The notes below the pieces were generated by a model. That model worked only from the letters and a program-made list of their open reading frames with translations. It did not search any database and was not told the origin of the DNA. A DNA stretch of 49,662 nucleotides from the NCBI GenBank assembly GCA_964501185.1, contig CAZCRT010000020.1:1-49662 (forward strand), written 5' to 3'. Below are positions 26,801 through 34,895 of the stretch, piece by piece (positions within the stretch are counted from its first letter, which is position 1; each line of letters opens with the position of its first letter). The translations under genes and the position numbers were made by a program. The DNA is from BS150m-G50 sp964501185 [NCBI: uncultured Bacteroidia bacterium] (GTDB lineage Bacteria; CAIWAD01; BS150m-G50).

Positions 26801-28425
26801 ACCGCAATTATTCGATTCCGACTGCCATCGGTCCTGCTGCCATGGTAGCCCCCTTCTGGGATGACCTGCGTGTTTCCTCGGGCGGTGGTCCTGAGGGCAA
26901 GGTTTTTTACTACCACGATGAGCCGAATCATCGCTTTATCATAGAGTGGTATGCTCTGACTCAGGTGGGGCCGGGATCACCCAGCGAGACTTTCCAGGTT
27001 GTCCTTTATGACCAGGATTTTGCTGAGACAGACAATGGTGACATCCTGTTTCAGTACCAGGAAGTTGTCAATAACACTAACAACAGCTGGACTGATATCG
27101 ATTACGCGACAGTTGGCATTGAGTCCCCTGATCAGACTGAAGGGCTGCAATACTCATATTGGAACAGCTATCCTGCCGGTGCCACATCACTGCAGGAGAA
27201 TCTGGCGATTCTGTTTACCCAGGAACGGGGTGGCTTCTCGATGGATGACATCTGGGCGCCAATAATCAATCATGTGGCACTGCCCTGGCAGGAGGGTAAC
27301 GATCCCTACGAGATGCTGGCGGTCATTGTTGACGATTCAGAAATCGCGAGTGCGACGCTGTACTGGGGGTGCGATCAGGAGAACTACCTCCCTGTAACCA
27401 TGGCAAACAGCGGTGACAACAACTGGGTTGGCCAGATTCCGGGACAGGAGATCGCTACCCGGATCTACTACTATTTCCATGCTGTGGATGCATCGGACAA
27501 TGCCAATGAAGCCACTTCACCGGTCTATACATTTTTCGTGGGGGAATGGCTGGAAACCTTTGCTGACGATATGGAGCAGGGGGAAGGGAACTGGACACAT
27601 CACGCCCCTGCAGACTGGAATGACCAGTGGCATTTAAGTGAAGAGGATTACGCCAGCCCCGATCACAGCTGGAAATGCGGTGACAGCGGTACCGGTGAGT
27701 ATGTAGATCTGCTGGACGCACGTCTGGTGATGCCGGAACTGCTGATAGAACCGGAATCACGCCTGCGGATGCAGCACCGGATGGGTGCTGAGATATCCGA
27801 GTCCTATCCCGATTCCGCTTACGATGGTGGTGTGGTGGAGATTTCCCTTGATGGTGAAGAGTGGCAGGTGTTGCCATCAATGACAGGTGGTTACAATAAG
27901 CATTTCCGGTTTACCAGTGGAAGTGGCAACCCGGCCACCCATCCATTTGAGGGAGGCACGCCCTGTTTCTCCGGTGAACTGGACTGGCAGGAGAGTACTT
28001 TCTCCCTGTTCGATTATGATGGTGAAACGGTGCAGTTGCGTTTCCGTTTCGGCAGCGATCAGAGTATCACACTTGAGGGGTGGTACATCGATGATGTAGT
28101 GGTAGAGCATTTCTTCCCGGCAGATGCTGTGGCAGGGGAGGACCAGCCCGGCGCTTTTCCGCAGACCATCGAGTTATCCCAGAACTATCCCAATCCGTTC
28201 AATCCGGTTACGACGATAGAATTTGCACTGCGTCTGGATGGCCCGGTACGGCTGGAGGTGTTCAATCTGCGCGGTCAACAGGTAATGACACTGGTGGATG
28301 CGTCAAAACCGGCGGGTCGTCATGATGTGCAGTTTGATGGTGCCCGATTAGCCTCAGGTCTATACTTCTATCGATTGGAAGCTGAGGGAGTGACATTGAC
28401 CAGGAAGATGATGCTGGTGAAATAG
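23848..28425 (+). CDS. C25-like T9SS cargo protein, tandem paralogue, catalytic His replaced
   Basis: A 1525-residue paralogue of the previous gene with the same module order: signal peptide (ends LPALA), propeptide, C25-like domain, Ig-like region (DDDNNGDSSGNDDGLLNPGE), nidogen-like domain (ITVCSNGWCAFG), MAM-like module and T9SS tail (NYPNPFNPVTTIEFAL). The C25 Cys is kept (IITCGTGDF, C458) while the His motif reads FNYRGYLG, so Tyr430 is in the His position as in the sister protein. I chose ATG 23848 rather than the in-frame TTG 23821 because GGAG lies six bases upstream and the signal peptide then starts M-K-T-A-K, as in the paralogue. The two genes look like a tandem duplication; the shared His loss should predate it. 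Confidence 0.85.
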   Translation: MKTAKLVVCLFVLMINLPALAAIERELQHADRTHCSLRLTLTDSGMETVQIAGEEKQRLQQEGMHEISNPGEPALIAYSFALEIPATSDIFCEFTCNTITMKDIRLIPATLGHEQAAGTVLPAADQQIYTTSALLPAEIVNISEPAIMRNHRLVQVTVTPYQYNPVTRELIIYTDLDLDFQFSGDNPVNQITRTLPPSQAFEQMLSSNVLNYEAMQSPDRDRDENLDLDPVLYIYNSAASVAISPLLNWKRQSGHVVYEATEADLSLTSSTQILAYLHDAYDNWDNPPVFVTLVGDPSSCSFGTVAASNSTGDHNYSRMEGDDILADIFIGRMSVANANQLLNVVNKQLNYESTPYTDQLNWFDSAHLVGDDSITGMSAVYTSENIKYKLESAGLGNVTTCYNYLGCTNEVNSIIDAFDDGILYFNYRGYLGMSGWNNSQVNNLNNGYMLPLVVIITCGTGDFVNGTGLSEGFYQGGTVSIPRGGIAAIGSATTGTHTRYNNVIDLGIYGGIFDHGQKTAGEALFQGKFDLWLAFNNVDPNSVSNFSSWNNLMGDASLALRTDQPEELQVEAPASLPGGATALPVTVSSGLEPVAEAMVTFYQAGAGGFQISARTDASGQVVLPLAGNYNSGTAILTVSGTNLYPSQETITISDEEAYVDVAALELDDDNNGDSSGNDDGLLNPGETLELQVTLSNLGTEITATGVTATLASNDPRVEVSQGTASAPDLAPGAEGFIDQPLVFSCAAAVDPELPQQLLLTLSIVTDQGVFDAALTLPVVQPLLTVASVEADPGGDGIIDPEETGELFVELSNLGDDHFPFSEAVLTCNDPWFTVINGASGYNNISPGASESNSTPFLVQALEGCFNGQRVPLQLTLTTPGPQQVLNLELEVGTVESEDPIGPAAGIYYCFDSEDIYYTQHPLYSWLEINEIGTQLSLTDYGDEDDDSEMVQLPFDFTYFDTSYDRITVCSNGWCAFGSQDNQVNYRNYSIPTAIGPAAMVAPFWDDLRVSSGGGPEGKVFYYHDEPNHRFIIEWYALTQVGPGSPSETFQVVLYDQDFAETDNGDILFQYQEVVNNTNNSWTDIDYATVGIESPDQTEGLQYSYWNSYPAGATSLQENLAILFTQERGGFSMDDIWAPIINHVALPWQEGNDPYEMLAVIVDDSEIASATLYWGCDQENYLPVTMANSGDNNWVGQIPGQEIATRIYYYFHAVDASDNANEATSPVYTFFVGEWLETFADDMEQGEGNWTHHAPADWNDQWHLSEEDYASPDHSWKCGDSGTGEYVDLLDARLVMPELLIEPESRLRMQHRMGAEISESYPDSAYDGGVVEISLDGEEWQVLPSMTGGYNKHFRFTSGSGNPATHPFEGGTPCFSGELDWQESTFSLFDYDGETVQLRFRFGSDQSITLEGWYIDDVVVEHFFPADAVAGEDQPGAFPQTIELSQNYPNPFNPVTTIEFALRLDGPVRLEVFNLRGQQVMTLVDASKPAGRHDVQFDGARLASGLYFYRLEAEGVTLTRKMMLVK

Positions 28426-28433
28426 GCAGAAGT

Positions 28434-28468
28434 CATCCCCGTGAAGGGTGGGCGTGGGGGATGTTTAT
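28434..28468 (+). terminator. rho-independent terminator
   Basis: CATCCCC (28434-28440) pairs with GGGGATG (28457-28463), followed by TTTATT. It lies just after the last T9SS paralogue; the distal arm overlaps the 3' end region of the convergent acetyltransferase gene. Confidence 0.6.
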
Positions 28469-29295
28469 TGGATATCATAGTCCACTACCTCGCAGACCTG
28501 CCGGTAGCCGATCCGCTGGTAGATGGAATTTGAGGTGGGATTGGAGAGGTCGGTATAGAGGAAGCAGAACTGCAGGCCCTCTTCCAGGTAGCGGCGGCTC
28601 AGTTCAGCAACCGCAGTGGTTGCGTAACCCCTTCCCCGAAATTCGGGTGGTGTATAGACAAAACTGATACGGATACCGTGAGCGGTTCTTCCCACACCGG
28701 CTACTATCGACTTCGGCTCTCCATCCTCCCAGATGAACAGGTGACGCCCGCTGATAAGTCGTTCAATCTGCTCGACCGGAACCTCGGCCAGCCCGATATC
28801 CCTGTGAAAACCGTCACTCCATTTGCAAACCAGCACGAAGTTACTTTCAGCTGCGGAGCGCAGGTGTCCTGCAGCAGGCTGAGCAGGTGCTGCCACTTTT
28901 TCCAGTGCATAAATACCCTGTCGCATACCCCGACTGAACTCACTACCCCGCATACGGCACCAGATCTCCGCACAGCTACGAGCGGCCTCTTCGCTTCCCA
29001 GTATCCCGGGAAGGGTGGAGTAGAGTTCCGCTACATCTTCTATCAGCAGGGGAAGGGCTTCCTGGGGCATCCGGGTCAGCAGAAGCTTGTGTGGTGGTGT
29101 GCGCATGGCACAACCGATAACCTCATCATCATCTTCCACGGTAGCCAGGTAGATCGGATCATCATATGCGTGATTTCCGGAACGCAGGCGTTCTGCCAGG
29201 CCGAGTAGCAGGTTGTGCTCTGCTTCCTTACGCAGCAGCCAGGGTGTGGCACGTTGGTAAAATGAATCAGCTTGAAGATGGCGTTTGACATGCAT
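28465..29295 (-). CDS. GNAT-family N-acetyltransferase
   Basis: A 276-residue cytoplasmic protein with a C-terminal GNAT domain. The acetyl-CoA loop is visible in SFVYTPPEFRGRGYATTAVAEL (pattern R/Q-x-x-G-x-G/A), followed by FLYTDLSNPTSNSIYQRIGYR, the usual late strand and helix. The N-terminal half contains a second, degenerate-looking GNAT-like half or substrate-binding part. The acceptor cannot be deduced. It converges on the T9SS paralogue and lies 23 bases downstream of the RES toxin gene on the same strand, so it may be cotranscribed with the toxin pair. Confidence 0.82.
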   Translation of the reverse strand: MHVKRHLQADSFYQRATPWLLRKEAEHNLLLGLAERLRSGNHAYDDPIYLATVEDDDEVIGCAMRTPPHKLLLTRMPQEALPLLIEDVAELYSTLPGILGSEEAARSCAEIWCRMRGSEFSRGMRQGIYALEKVAAPAQPAAGHLRSAAESNFVLVCKWSDGFHRDIGLAEVPVEQIERLISGRHLFIWEDGEPKSIVAGVGRTAHGIRISFVYTPPEFRGRGYATTAVAELSRRYLEEGLQFCFLYTDLSNPTSNSIYQRIGYRQVCEVVDYDIQ

Positions 29296-29318
29296 CAGCG
29301 GCTCCGAAAACCGTTAAG

Positions 29319-29783
29319 TTATCCATTGCCTGTCAGGCGGTTATCCAGAGGAAAATTCTCAACCTCAATAAGTCTTACCTTCTTGAGATCCTTATGAAGC
29401 GGATTGATAAGAATATTGAATTCATGTGGCACAACCGCGGAAGGAACTCTCATGAGCAGGCTGCTCAATGAACGAGTCCACTCAGTTCCCAGCTCTGCCA
29501 GCAGCTGAGGTGGAGGATACTTCTGCCATTGCTCTGGTAAAGCTCTGAGGTCAATCTCCTCAGGAGATACACTTCCGGGAATCTCAAGTGTAGCTAAACT
29601 TAAGTCACCCGGAGCTTGTGGCAACGACAGATGCACAGTAAACTCGATCGTTGCCAGAGCGCGTGATTCAGAAGTATAGATCAAAGGTGTACCACGCAGG
29701 TTCCATCTTCCACCACTGAGCCTGGCACCCTCACCACTCAGGTCATGTATGTACCTGGTTTTTGCAATTCGATACAGCTTCAT
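29319..29783 (-). CDS. RES-domain toxin
   Basis: A 154-residue RES protein, the toxin half of a RES/Xre pair. RES toxins (for example MbcT and ParT) break down NAD+ or ADP-ribosylate a target. Visible motifs are RIAKTRY near the N terminus, SGGRWNLRGTPLIYTSES (about 23-40), and LATIEFTVHL with the conserved Glu. Its ATG overlaps the antitoxin stop by one base (TGATG), which implies coupled translation. The length fits the family and no frame damage is seen. Confidence 0.87.
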   Translation of the reverse strand: MKLYRIAKTRYIHDLSGEGARLSGGRWNLRGTPLIYTSESRALATIEFTVHLSLPQAPGDLSLATLEIPGSVSPEEIDLRALPEQWQKYPPPQLLAELGTEWTRSLSSLLMRVPSAVVPHEFNILINPLHKDLKKVRLIEVENFPLDNRLTGNG

Positions 29784-30214
29784 CAGGCGAATACACCATG
29801 CTCAATTCGTCCCAGCTCATCGAGAACCAGATCAATACCAAAGCGTGAATTCAATAGAGATATGGGAGTGCGATCGCCCAGAGCATGACAGGCGGATAGT
29901 AGCCATTGTTGCAGCTTATCAGAATTTTCGAAAACCTTTTCTCCCCTGACGACAACCTCGGCGATCTGGAGAATATGTTCTGAGGTCGCCTGATTGAAGC
30001 GCTCGCTGTCAGCATAACGCTGAATAGTACGTTCACCTACCGGTAGTAACTCTGCTATCTGATGGAGTGAGAACGAGAGATGCCCGGCCAGATGTAACAG
30101 CGAACTTTTCCTCAGGCCCCGCTTACTGAGATCTACCAGATCCATACGGCTGGCAAGCTCTTCTCTGACGTTCCTGGTGCCTCCGAGGATACTCCTGATA
30201 TCTGCATAGTACAT
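29783..30214 (-). CDS. Xre/MbcA/ParS-type antitoxin
   Basis: A 143-residue partner of the RES toxin. The middle has an HTH of the Xre-like kind (SFSLHQIAELLPVGERTIQRYADSERFNQATSEHI) and the end has the MbcA/ParS toxin-binding domain (GDRTPISLLNSRFGIDLVLDELGRIEHGVFA). It should neutralise the toxin and repress the pair. It is encoded first, as is usual for this class. The dyad at 30235-30265 upstream may be an operator as well as a terminator of the preceding gene. Confidence 0.87.
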   Translation of the reverse strand: MYYADIRSILGGTRNVREELASRMDLVDLSKRGLRKSSLLHLAGHLSFSLHQIAELLPVGERTIQRYADSERFNQATSEHILQIAEVVVRGEKVFENSDKLQQWLLSACHALGDRTPISLLNSRFGIDLVLDELGRIEHGVFA

Positions 30215-30230
30215 ATAAACCCCATCCTGT

Positions 30231-30265
30231 AAAAGCCATCTGTCGTAAAGATAACGACAAATGGC
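30231..30265 (-). terminator. rho-independent terminator or antitoxin operator
   Basis: GCCAT-c-TGTCGT (30235-30246) and ACGACA-a-ATGGC (30254-30265) form an 11-pair dyad with one internal mismatch. Read on the minus strand it is followed by TTTT (30234-30231), so it fits a terminator of the beta-propeller fusion gene. It also lies 21 bases upstream of the antitoxin start, where an Xre operator is expected. Confidence 0.6.
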
Positions 30266-30288
30266 GGGGGTGTCAACAGATATCTCTT

Positions 30289-33219
30289 CTAAAACGGATT
30301 GATCAAACCGCAGCGCAGATATGGTTCCGGGAAATCTGCTCCGTCAATAGTGTCCTGCCACTGCTCCGGTTCCTGCCCCTGGCCGACAGCCAGGAAGAAG
30401 AGTGGTGCACCACCGATCTGGATAGCGATTTTAGCCTCGTAACCGGCAGTCAGCAGCAGTTCTGTATCACGCAGCCGCCCGGCATACCAGACTTCACCGG
30501 CATCAGCAAAGAGTGCCGCTGTGATCTCTCCCACCTCGAACCCGAAAGCACTGAGTGGCAAGCCACCGATGAATGGAAGACGAAATTCGACTGTACCCAT
30601 AAGCATACGGTCACCCACACGGATTTCATCACTGCCACGCAGATTGTGATTCTCAGGGAGTAGAGCGCCCAGATCATTCGCACCTGCACTGTAGATCGGG
30701 AAGTCACTGGTGAAACCAACATAGTCCTGTGCGGGCGCGTCACCCTCCAGCAGGATCCCTTTCAGTTGCAAGAACATAACACCAACCGGCAGCTTCTGGT
30801 TGAGAAAGGTGTTTAAACTGTAACGCTGGTAGCTGAAGTCACCAAATCCTCCCCCGAGTGCAAAGGTTGAATTGAGGTTAACACCAAAGCCGTGGCCGGG
30901 TAGAGCAACATTATCCTTATGTGGCCTTCTGTTAACCCACCGGTAGTTCAGACCGAACAGGCTTTCATTTCCCTCCTCCGGCATCGGCAGCTCACCGGGC
31001 AGATGTGTCACAAAATCATCCTCTTCACTGTTCCAGTCTCTGAGCTCTTTTACCGAACGATGATGCATTGCCAGGCTTGTACTCAGTGCATGGTTGGAGG
31101 AGAGCGAATTGCCTGCATTGAAAGGGATAGAGGCTGTTAAGCTGGCTCCATCAGACAGCTCCAGCAGACCACTGTCACTGCGGTCATAGGGTCGCCAGGA
31201 CCAGTTTACATTGCGATAGACAGAGAAGTGCCACAACGGGCCGTGCTGGGCATTGAGATAACTGAGATGATAGAAAGGATACTGGAAATCCCAGGTTGTA
31301 CCCACAACAGCCTGGTATAGATGTTTGCCCAGAGCGTCGCTCCAGACCGTTCCACCGACGAGTACTTCTACCGGCAATATGATGGAGGTTACATGTTTCC
31401 AGTGGTGCAGGAACTGGTAACGGTGCAGGCTCAGTATTACAGCCGTATCACGTGGATCAAACTGCGGCAGCGGTAGTTCAGGACTCTGCTGCAGCCAGGC
31501 TGTGAATGGAGCGCGGATTCTGAAATCTTCCGTGGTGATAGTCCGGTCCGGATCGACCAGCACTACCCGGACAGAATCAACAGTGTTCATGGTGCTGGCC
31601 ATGATACTGTTTCCCCCCGGTGTCCACTGGGCACTCCAGACTGCTTCGCCGACATCTGTGTTCTGTACGATGCTGTTATCTTTCAGGGTGATGGTATGCA
31701 GGTTAGGAGTGTTGCCGGCGTGTGAGGTAAACGTGATACGTTTTCCATCCGGGTGCCAGACCGGCAGGTACTCCACTGCGGAATTGTCCGTGATACGTTC
31801 CGCAAACCCGGTTGCAACATCCACCAGTGCCAGGTTCAAATCACCTTCCGGACCGGAAATACCGCAGGCAATTCTGCTGCCATCCGGAGAAAAGCGGGGT
31901 GAGACAATCTGTGTGTTATCATTGAAATGAGTGAGTTGACGAAGATCGTTGCCATCCGGGCTTATCAGGTAGAGGTTGGTAGTGCTGTTGGAATGTGAGA
32001 TAAATACGATACTCTCCCCATCGGGAGACCAGTCCGGCCAGCTGGCTCGCTGATTGAATGTGATCCATTTTTTATGATTCGTTTCAAGGTCGGCAACACG
32101 CAGGTCCCACAGCATGGAGCCGTAAAGGCCGTAGCGATACTTGGCGTAGACCAGTTGACTCGCATCAGGTGAGAAGGCGATTCTCTCATGGAAACGGCCG
32201 TAGTCGATCGTTCGCTTATCCCATGATGGTTGTACTGCCTCCTCATCATCTTCCACCTCCTCCACCTCCGGTACAACCAGATTCCCCACGATCAGGGAGC
32301 GATCCAACTGGTCAGTGTCGTCGCGACCCACCAGGGCAATTCGGGAGCTGTCAGCGGCCAGCGCAAATGCAGTAACCTGCTCAAGTGGCAGTGAGTACAC
32401 TTCTCCCGCTTCCTGATAGGTTTCATGTTGCGACTTGTAGGAATAGTAATAGGTATTCATCACCTCGTCCCAGTGATCTTCAAACTGGTCGACAGTGATA
32501 CCGGTTGCCTGTTTAAAGGCTTCTTCAAACAGGTTAACTCCCATTTTGCGGTGGCTGACAAGCTTTATCAGCGTTGAATCTCCGTACTCAGAAGTCAGCA
32601 ACAGCACCTTTGAGTAACCGTCGTGATGGGGGTCCATCCTGTCAAGCTGGTGATTGAACACACGATACTTGTGCCTGAGATCAGAACGGTAGGGGCGCCA
32701 GTTTTCTGTACAGTACTCTGCAATACCTTCCACAAACCAGCCGGGAGTCTTTGAGATGAGAAAGGACCAGGGCTGTGGGAGCCAGGTTTTGACAGCGTTG
32801 AGATATATGATATGCTGCAACTCATGAGCCAGAACCTGTTGCAGCCATTTGCCATTCTCTAGCCAGATTGTAGCATCATTCTGATCGATCCAGATAAATG
32901 TCTGGTTGGTCCACATGGCATAACCGTTCATGATTTCATCCTCAGTCGTGAAGATGATGTCGATCATCGGTGTCTGCGTGATACCCATCTGTTCCATCAG
33001 GGTTGTGCGAATCTGCTCCGCATATGTGGCACCATCACGTGCCATATCCTCAATGCCATTGTGGTAGTGCACATTGAAGTGTTCTGTCTCCAGCGTGTAC
33101 CAATCCAGTTCGCTGTGTACACGGCCGGTCCAGGCCCAGGTACCCTGTGCGCTCGCCAGTACAGGTAGTATCAATGAAAACAGTAAAACGTATACGTGAT
33201 ACATTCTGCAGTACGACAT
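30289..33219 (-). CDS. MA-like metallopeptidase / beta-propeller / outer-membrane barrel fusion
   Basis: A 976-residue exported protein. A signal peptide ends near LASAQG. A gluzincin domain of the peptidase MA-like kind follows, with AHELQH (residues 131-136; H132, E133, H136) and GWFVEGIAEY (E164 as likely third zinc ligand). Residues about 280-590 hold TolB/PD40-type propeller blades (FSPDASQLVYAKYR, WSPDGESIVFISH, FSPDGSRIACGIS, WHPDGKRITFTSH). The last 370 or so residues resemble an Omp85/BamA-type barrel (GVNLNSTFALGGGFGDFSYQRYSLNTF, LRGSDEIRVGDRMLMGTVEFRLPF, AALFADAGEVW). I infer an outer-membrane protein with a periplasmic or surface peptidase. AGGAGG (33226-33231) sets the start. The domain order is seen in FCB genomes, but its function is not known to me. 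Confidence 0.82.
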   Translation of the reverse strand: MSYCRMYHVYVLLFSLILPVLASAQGTWAWTGRVHSELDWYTLETEHFNVHYHNGIEDMARDGATYAEQIRTTLMEQMGITQTPMIDIIFTTEDEIMNGYAMWTNQTFIWIDQNDATIWLENGKWLQQVLAHELQHIIYLNAVKTWLPQPWSFLISKTPGWFVEGIAEYCTENWRPYRSDLRHKYRVFNHQLDRMDPHHDGYSKVLLLTSEYGDSTLIKLVSHRKMGVNLFEEAFKQATGITVDQFEDHWDEVMNTYYYSYKSQHETYQEAGEVYSLPLEQVTAFALAADSSRIALVGRDDTDQLDRSLIVGNLVVPEVEEVEDDEEAVQPSWDKRTIDYGRFHERIAFSPDASQLVYAKYRYGLYGSMLWDLRVADLETNHKKWITFNQRASWPDWSPDGESIVFISHSNSTTNLYLISPDGNDLRQLTHFNDNTQIVSPRFSPDGSRIACGISGPEGDLNLALVDVATGFAERITDNSAVEYLPVWHPDGKRITFTSHAGNTPNLHTITLKDNSIVQNTDVGEAVWSAQWTPGGNSIMASTMNTVDSVRVVLVDPDRTITTEDFRIRAPFTAWLQQSPELPLPQFDPRDTAVILSLHRYQFLHHWKHVTSIILPVEVLVGGTVWSDALGKHLYQAVVGTTWDFQYPFYHLSYLNAQHGPLWHFSVYRNVNWSWRPYDRSDSGLLELSDGASLTASIPFNAGNSLSSNHALSTSLAMHHRSVKELRDWNSEEDDFVTHLPGELPMPEEGNESLFGLNYRWVNRRPHKDNVALPGHGFGVNLNSTFALGGGFGDFSYQRYSLNTFLNQKLPVGVMFLQLKGILLEGDAPAQDYVGFTSDFPIYSAGANDLGALLPENHNLRGSDEIRVGDRMLMGTVEFRLPFIGGLPLSAFGFEVGEITAALFADAGEVWYAGRLRDTELLLTAGYEAKIAIQIGGAPLFFLAVGQGQEPEQWQDTIDGADFPEPYLRCGLINPF

Positions 33220-33434
33220 GGAAGCCTCCTGTGTGGCAATGGAGTTAATGGTGTATTGAATCTATGATACAAAATCTAAATCTGTGATACATCAATTTTG
33301 GCGATTGCCAGGTAATCAACTCGCAGTCTAACAGAAGCAAAACTGCATAATACTGGATATGCACTTCTGCTCGTTTCTATCTGCAGGATTTCGTTTCTTT
33401 TCAGCATGAAGGCATTTTAAAACAGGAGGACTAT

Positions 33435-33806
33435 ATGCCACGCGTCATCCACTTTGAAATCAATGCTGATGATCCGGAAAGGGCGGCACGGTTTTACCGG
33501 GAGCTTTTCGACTGGAAAATCAACAGGTGGAATGAATCAAGTGATTACTGGCTGACCGAGTCTGGAGCAAGGGAAGAACCTGGTATCGACGGTGGTATCC
33601 AGCAGCGGGAGCAGCCTGGTGATTCAACTGTCAATATTGTAGGGGTTGACTCGATTGAAGAATACCTCGAAAAAATACGGCAGTTAGGAGGAGAAGTACT
33701 GACAGAGATAATGCCGATACCTGGCGTTGGTTGGGCGGCTTATTGCAAGGATAGTGAGGGGAATACGTTCGGACTTTTTAAAGGCGACGAGTCAGCGGGG
33801 GAGTAA
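33435..33806 (+). CDS. VOC (glyoxalase/bleomycin resistance-like) protein
   Basis: A 123-residue single-domain vicinal oxygen chelate protein: HFEINADDPERAARFYRELFDWKI at the N terminus and GWAAYCKDSEGNTFGLFKGDE at the end are characteristic. Members include glyoxalases, dioxygenases and antibiotic-binding proteins; the substrate is unknown here. AGGAGG lies just before ATG 33435. The last nine codons and the stop fall inside the first copy of a 103-base tandem repeat. In the final partial copy the same codons read on to GGT AGA instead of the GGG GAG TAA seen here, so the C terminus was altered by the repeat. Confidence 0.85.
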   Translation: MPRVIHFEINADDPERAARFYRELFDWKINRWNESSDYWLTESGAREEPGIDGGIQQREQPGDSTVNIVGVDSIEEYLEKIRQLGGEVLTEIMPIPGVGWAAYCKDSEGNTFGLFKGDESAGE

Positions 33807-34005
33807 ATACTACTCGTTTGTGTCGCCTTTAAAAGCGATTGAACATCCGGGCAGTGCGAAATGCATTAGAGTCGATGGGTTTAAAGGCGACGAGTCAGCG
33901 GGGGAGTAAATACTACTCGTTTGTGTCGCCTTTAAAAGCGATTGAACATCCGGGCAGTGCGAAATGCATTAGAGTCGATGGGTTTAAAGGCGACGAGTCA
34001 GCGGG
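33777..34005 (+). repeat. 103-base tandem repeat, 2.2 copies, with internal palindrome
   Basis: The unit starts TTTAAAGGCGACGAGTCAGC at 33777, repeats exactly at 33880, and a 23-base partial third copy starts at 33983. Each full copy has TTTAAAGGCGAC paired with GTCGCCTTTAAA (12 perfect pairs) and an inner GAGTA/TACTC hairpin. The first copy includes the stop codon of the VOC gene. Open frames running through the repeats are by-products of the duplication. Confidence 0.9.
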
Positions 34006-34104
34006 TAGATATATTGGCGATTGGAATCTGAAACAGCTGATCGTAGATCATAAATCTGAAATCGTAAACTGTGTGACGTTTGATAAAACGATAAGGGACT
34101 GAAG

Positions 34105-34893
34105 ATGAGAAGCCATGAAGTTGATTACGAGATCCTGGGCGATGATATGCAGATCGTCGAAGTGGAGCTGGACCCGGCGGAAACAGTCATAGCTGAAGCG
34201 GGCGCTATGAATTACATGGAGGAGGGAATTACTTTTGAAGCCCGCATGGGAGATGGATCACAGCCATCGGAGGGGCTGATGGGGAAGCTGCTCGGTGCAG
34301 GCAAAAGAGTGCTGACCGGTGAATCAATCTTCATGACCCATTTCACGAACCAGGGCGGAGGTAAGAAACGGGTAGCCTTTGCCGCCCCTTATCCCGGCAG
34401 TATAATTCCTGTCAACCTGCAACAGATGGGTGGCGAACTCACCTGCCAGAAAGACGCATTTCTTGCAGCAGCACTGGGCACCGAAGTGACGATCGCCTTC
34501 AACCGCCGTCTCGGCACCGGCTTTTTCGGTGGCGAAGGTTTCATCCTGCAGAAACTGATCGGTGACGGAATGGCTTTTGTCCATGCCGGGGGCACGGTGA
34601 TTAAAAAGGAACTCCACGGCGAAACCCTGCGTGTTGACACCGGCTGCCTGGTGGCGTTTACCAGTGGTATCAGCTACAACATCGAACGGGCCGGTAACCT
34701 GAAGTCGATGTTCTTTGGTGGCGAGGGATTATTCCTGGCCACTTTACAGGGGCAGGGTACTGTCTACCTGCAGAGCCTACCTTTCAGCCGCATGGCGGAC
34801 CGGATTCTGCAGCATGCACCGAAAGCCGGCGGTAAGCGTCGGGGTGAGGGTTCACTTCTGGGCGGTATAGGTGACATGCTGGGTGGGGAATAG
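34105..34893 (+). CDS. AIM24/TIGR00266 family protein
   Basis: A 262-residue protein of the TIGR00266/AIM24 family, related by fold to tryptophan RNA-binding attenuator-like double beta-sandwich proteins. Landmarks are [54 protein letters not shown], the [23 protein letters not shown] segment and the C-terminal [32 protein letters not shown]. The bacterial role is unknown; the fungal AIM24 protein is mitochondrial. No signal peptide or membrane segment is seen. It lies 2 bases upstream of the sensor kinase and may be cotranscribed with it. Confidence 0.88.
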   Translation: MRSHEVDYEILGDDMQIVEVELDPAETVIAEAGAMNYMEEGITFEARMGDGSQPSEGLMGKLLGAGKRVLTGESIFMTHFTNQGGGKKRVAFAAPYPGSIIPVNLQQMGGELTCQKDAFLAAALGTEVTIAFNRRLGTGFFGGEGFILQKLIGDGMAFVHAGGTVIKKELHGETLRVDTGCLVAFTSGISYNIERAGNLKSMFFGGEGLFLATLQGQGTVYLQSLPFSRMADRILQHAPKAGGKRRGEGSLLGGIGDMLGGE

Positions 34894-34895
34894 AC

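Noticed and set aside
33727-34102. Open frames of 60 and 87 codons through the 103-base repeats
   Set aside because: They are produced by the tandem duplication and contain palindromic sequence; no independent gene signal.
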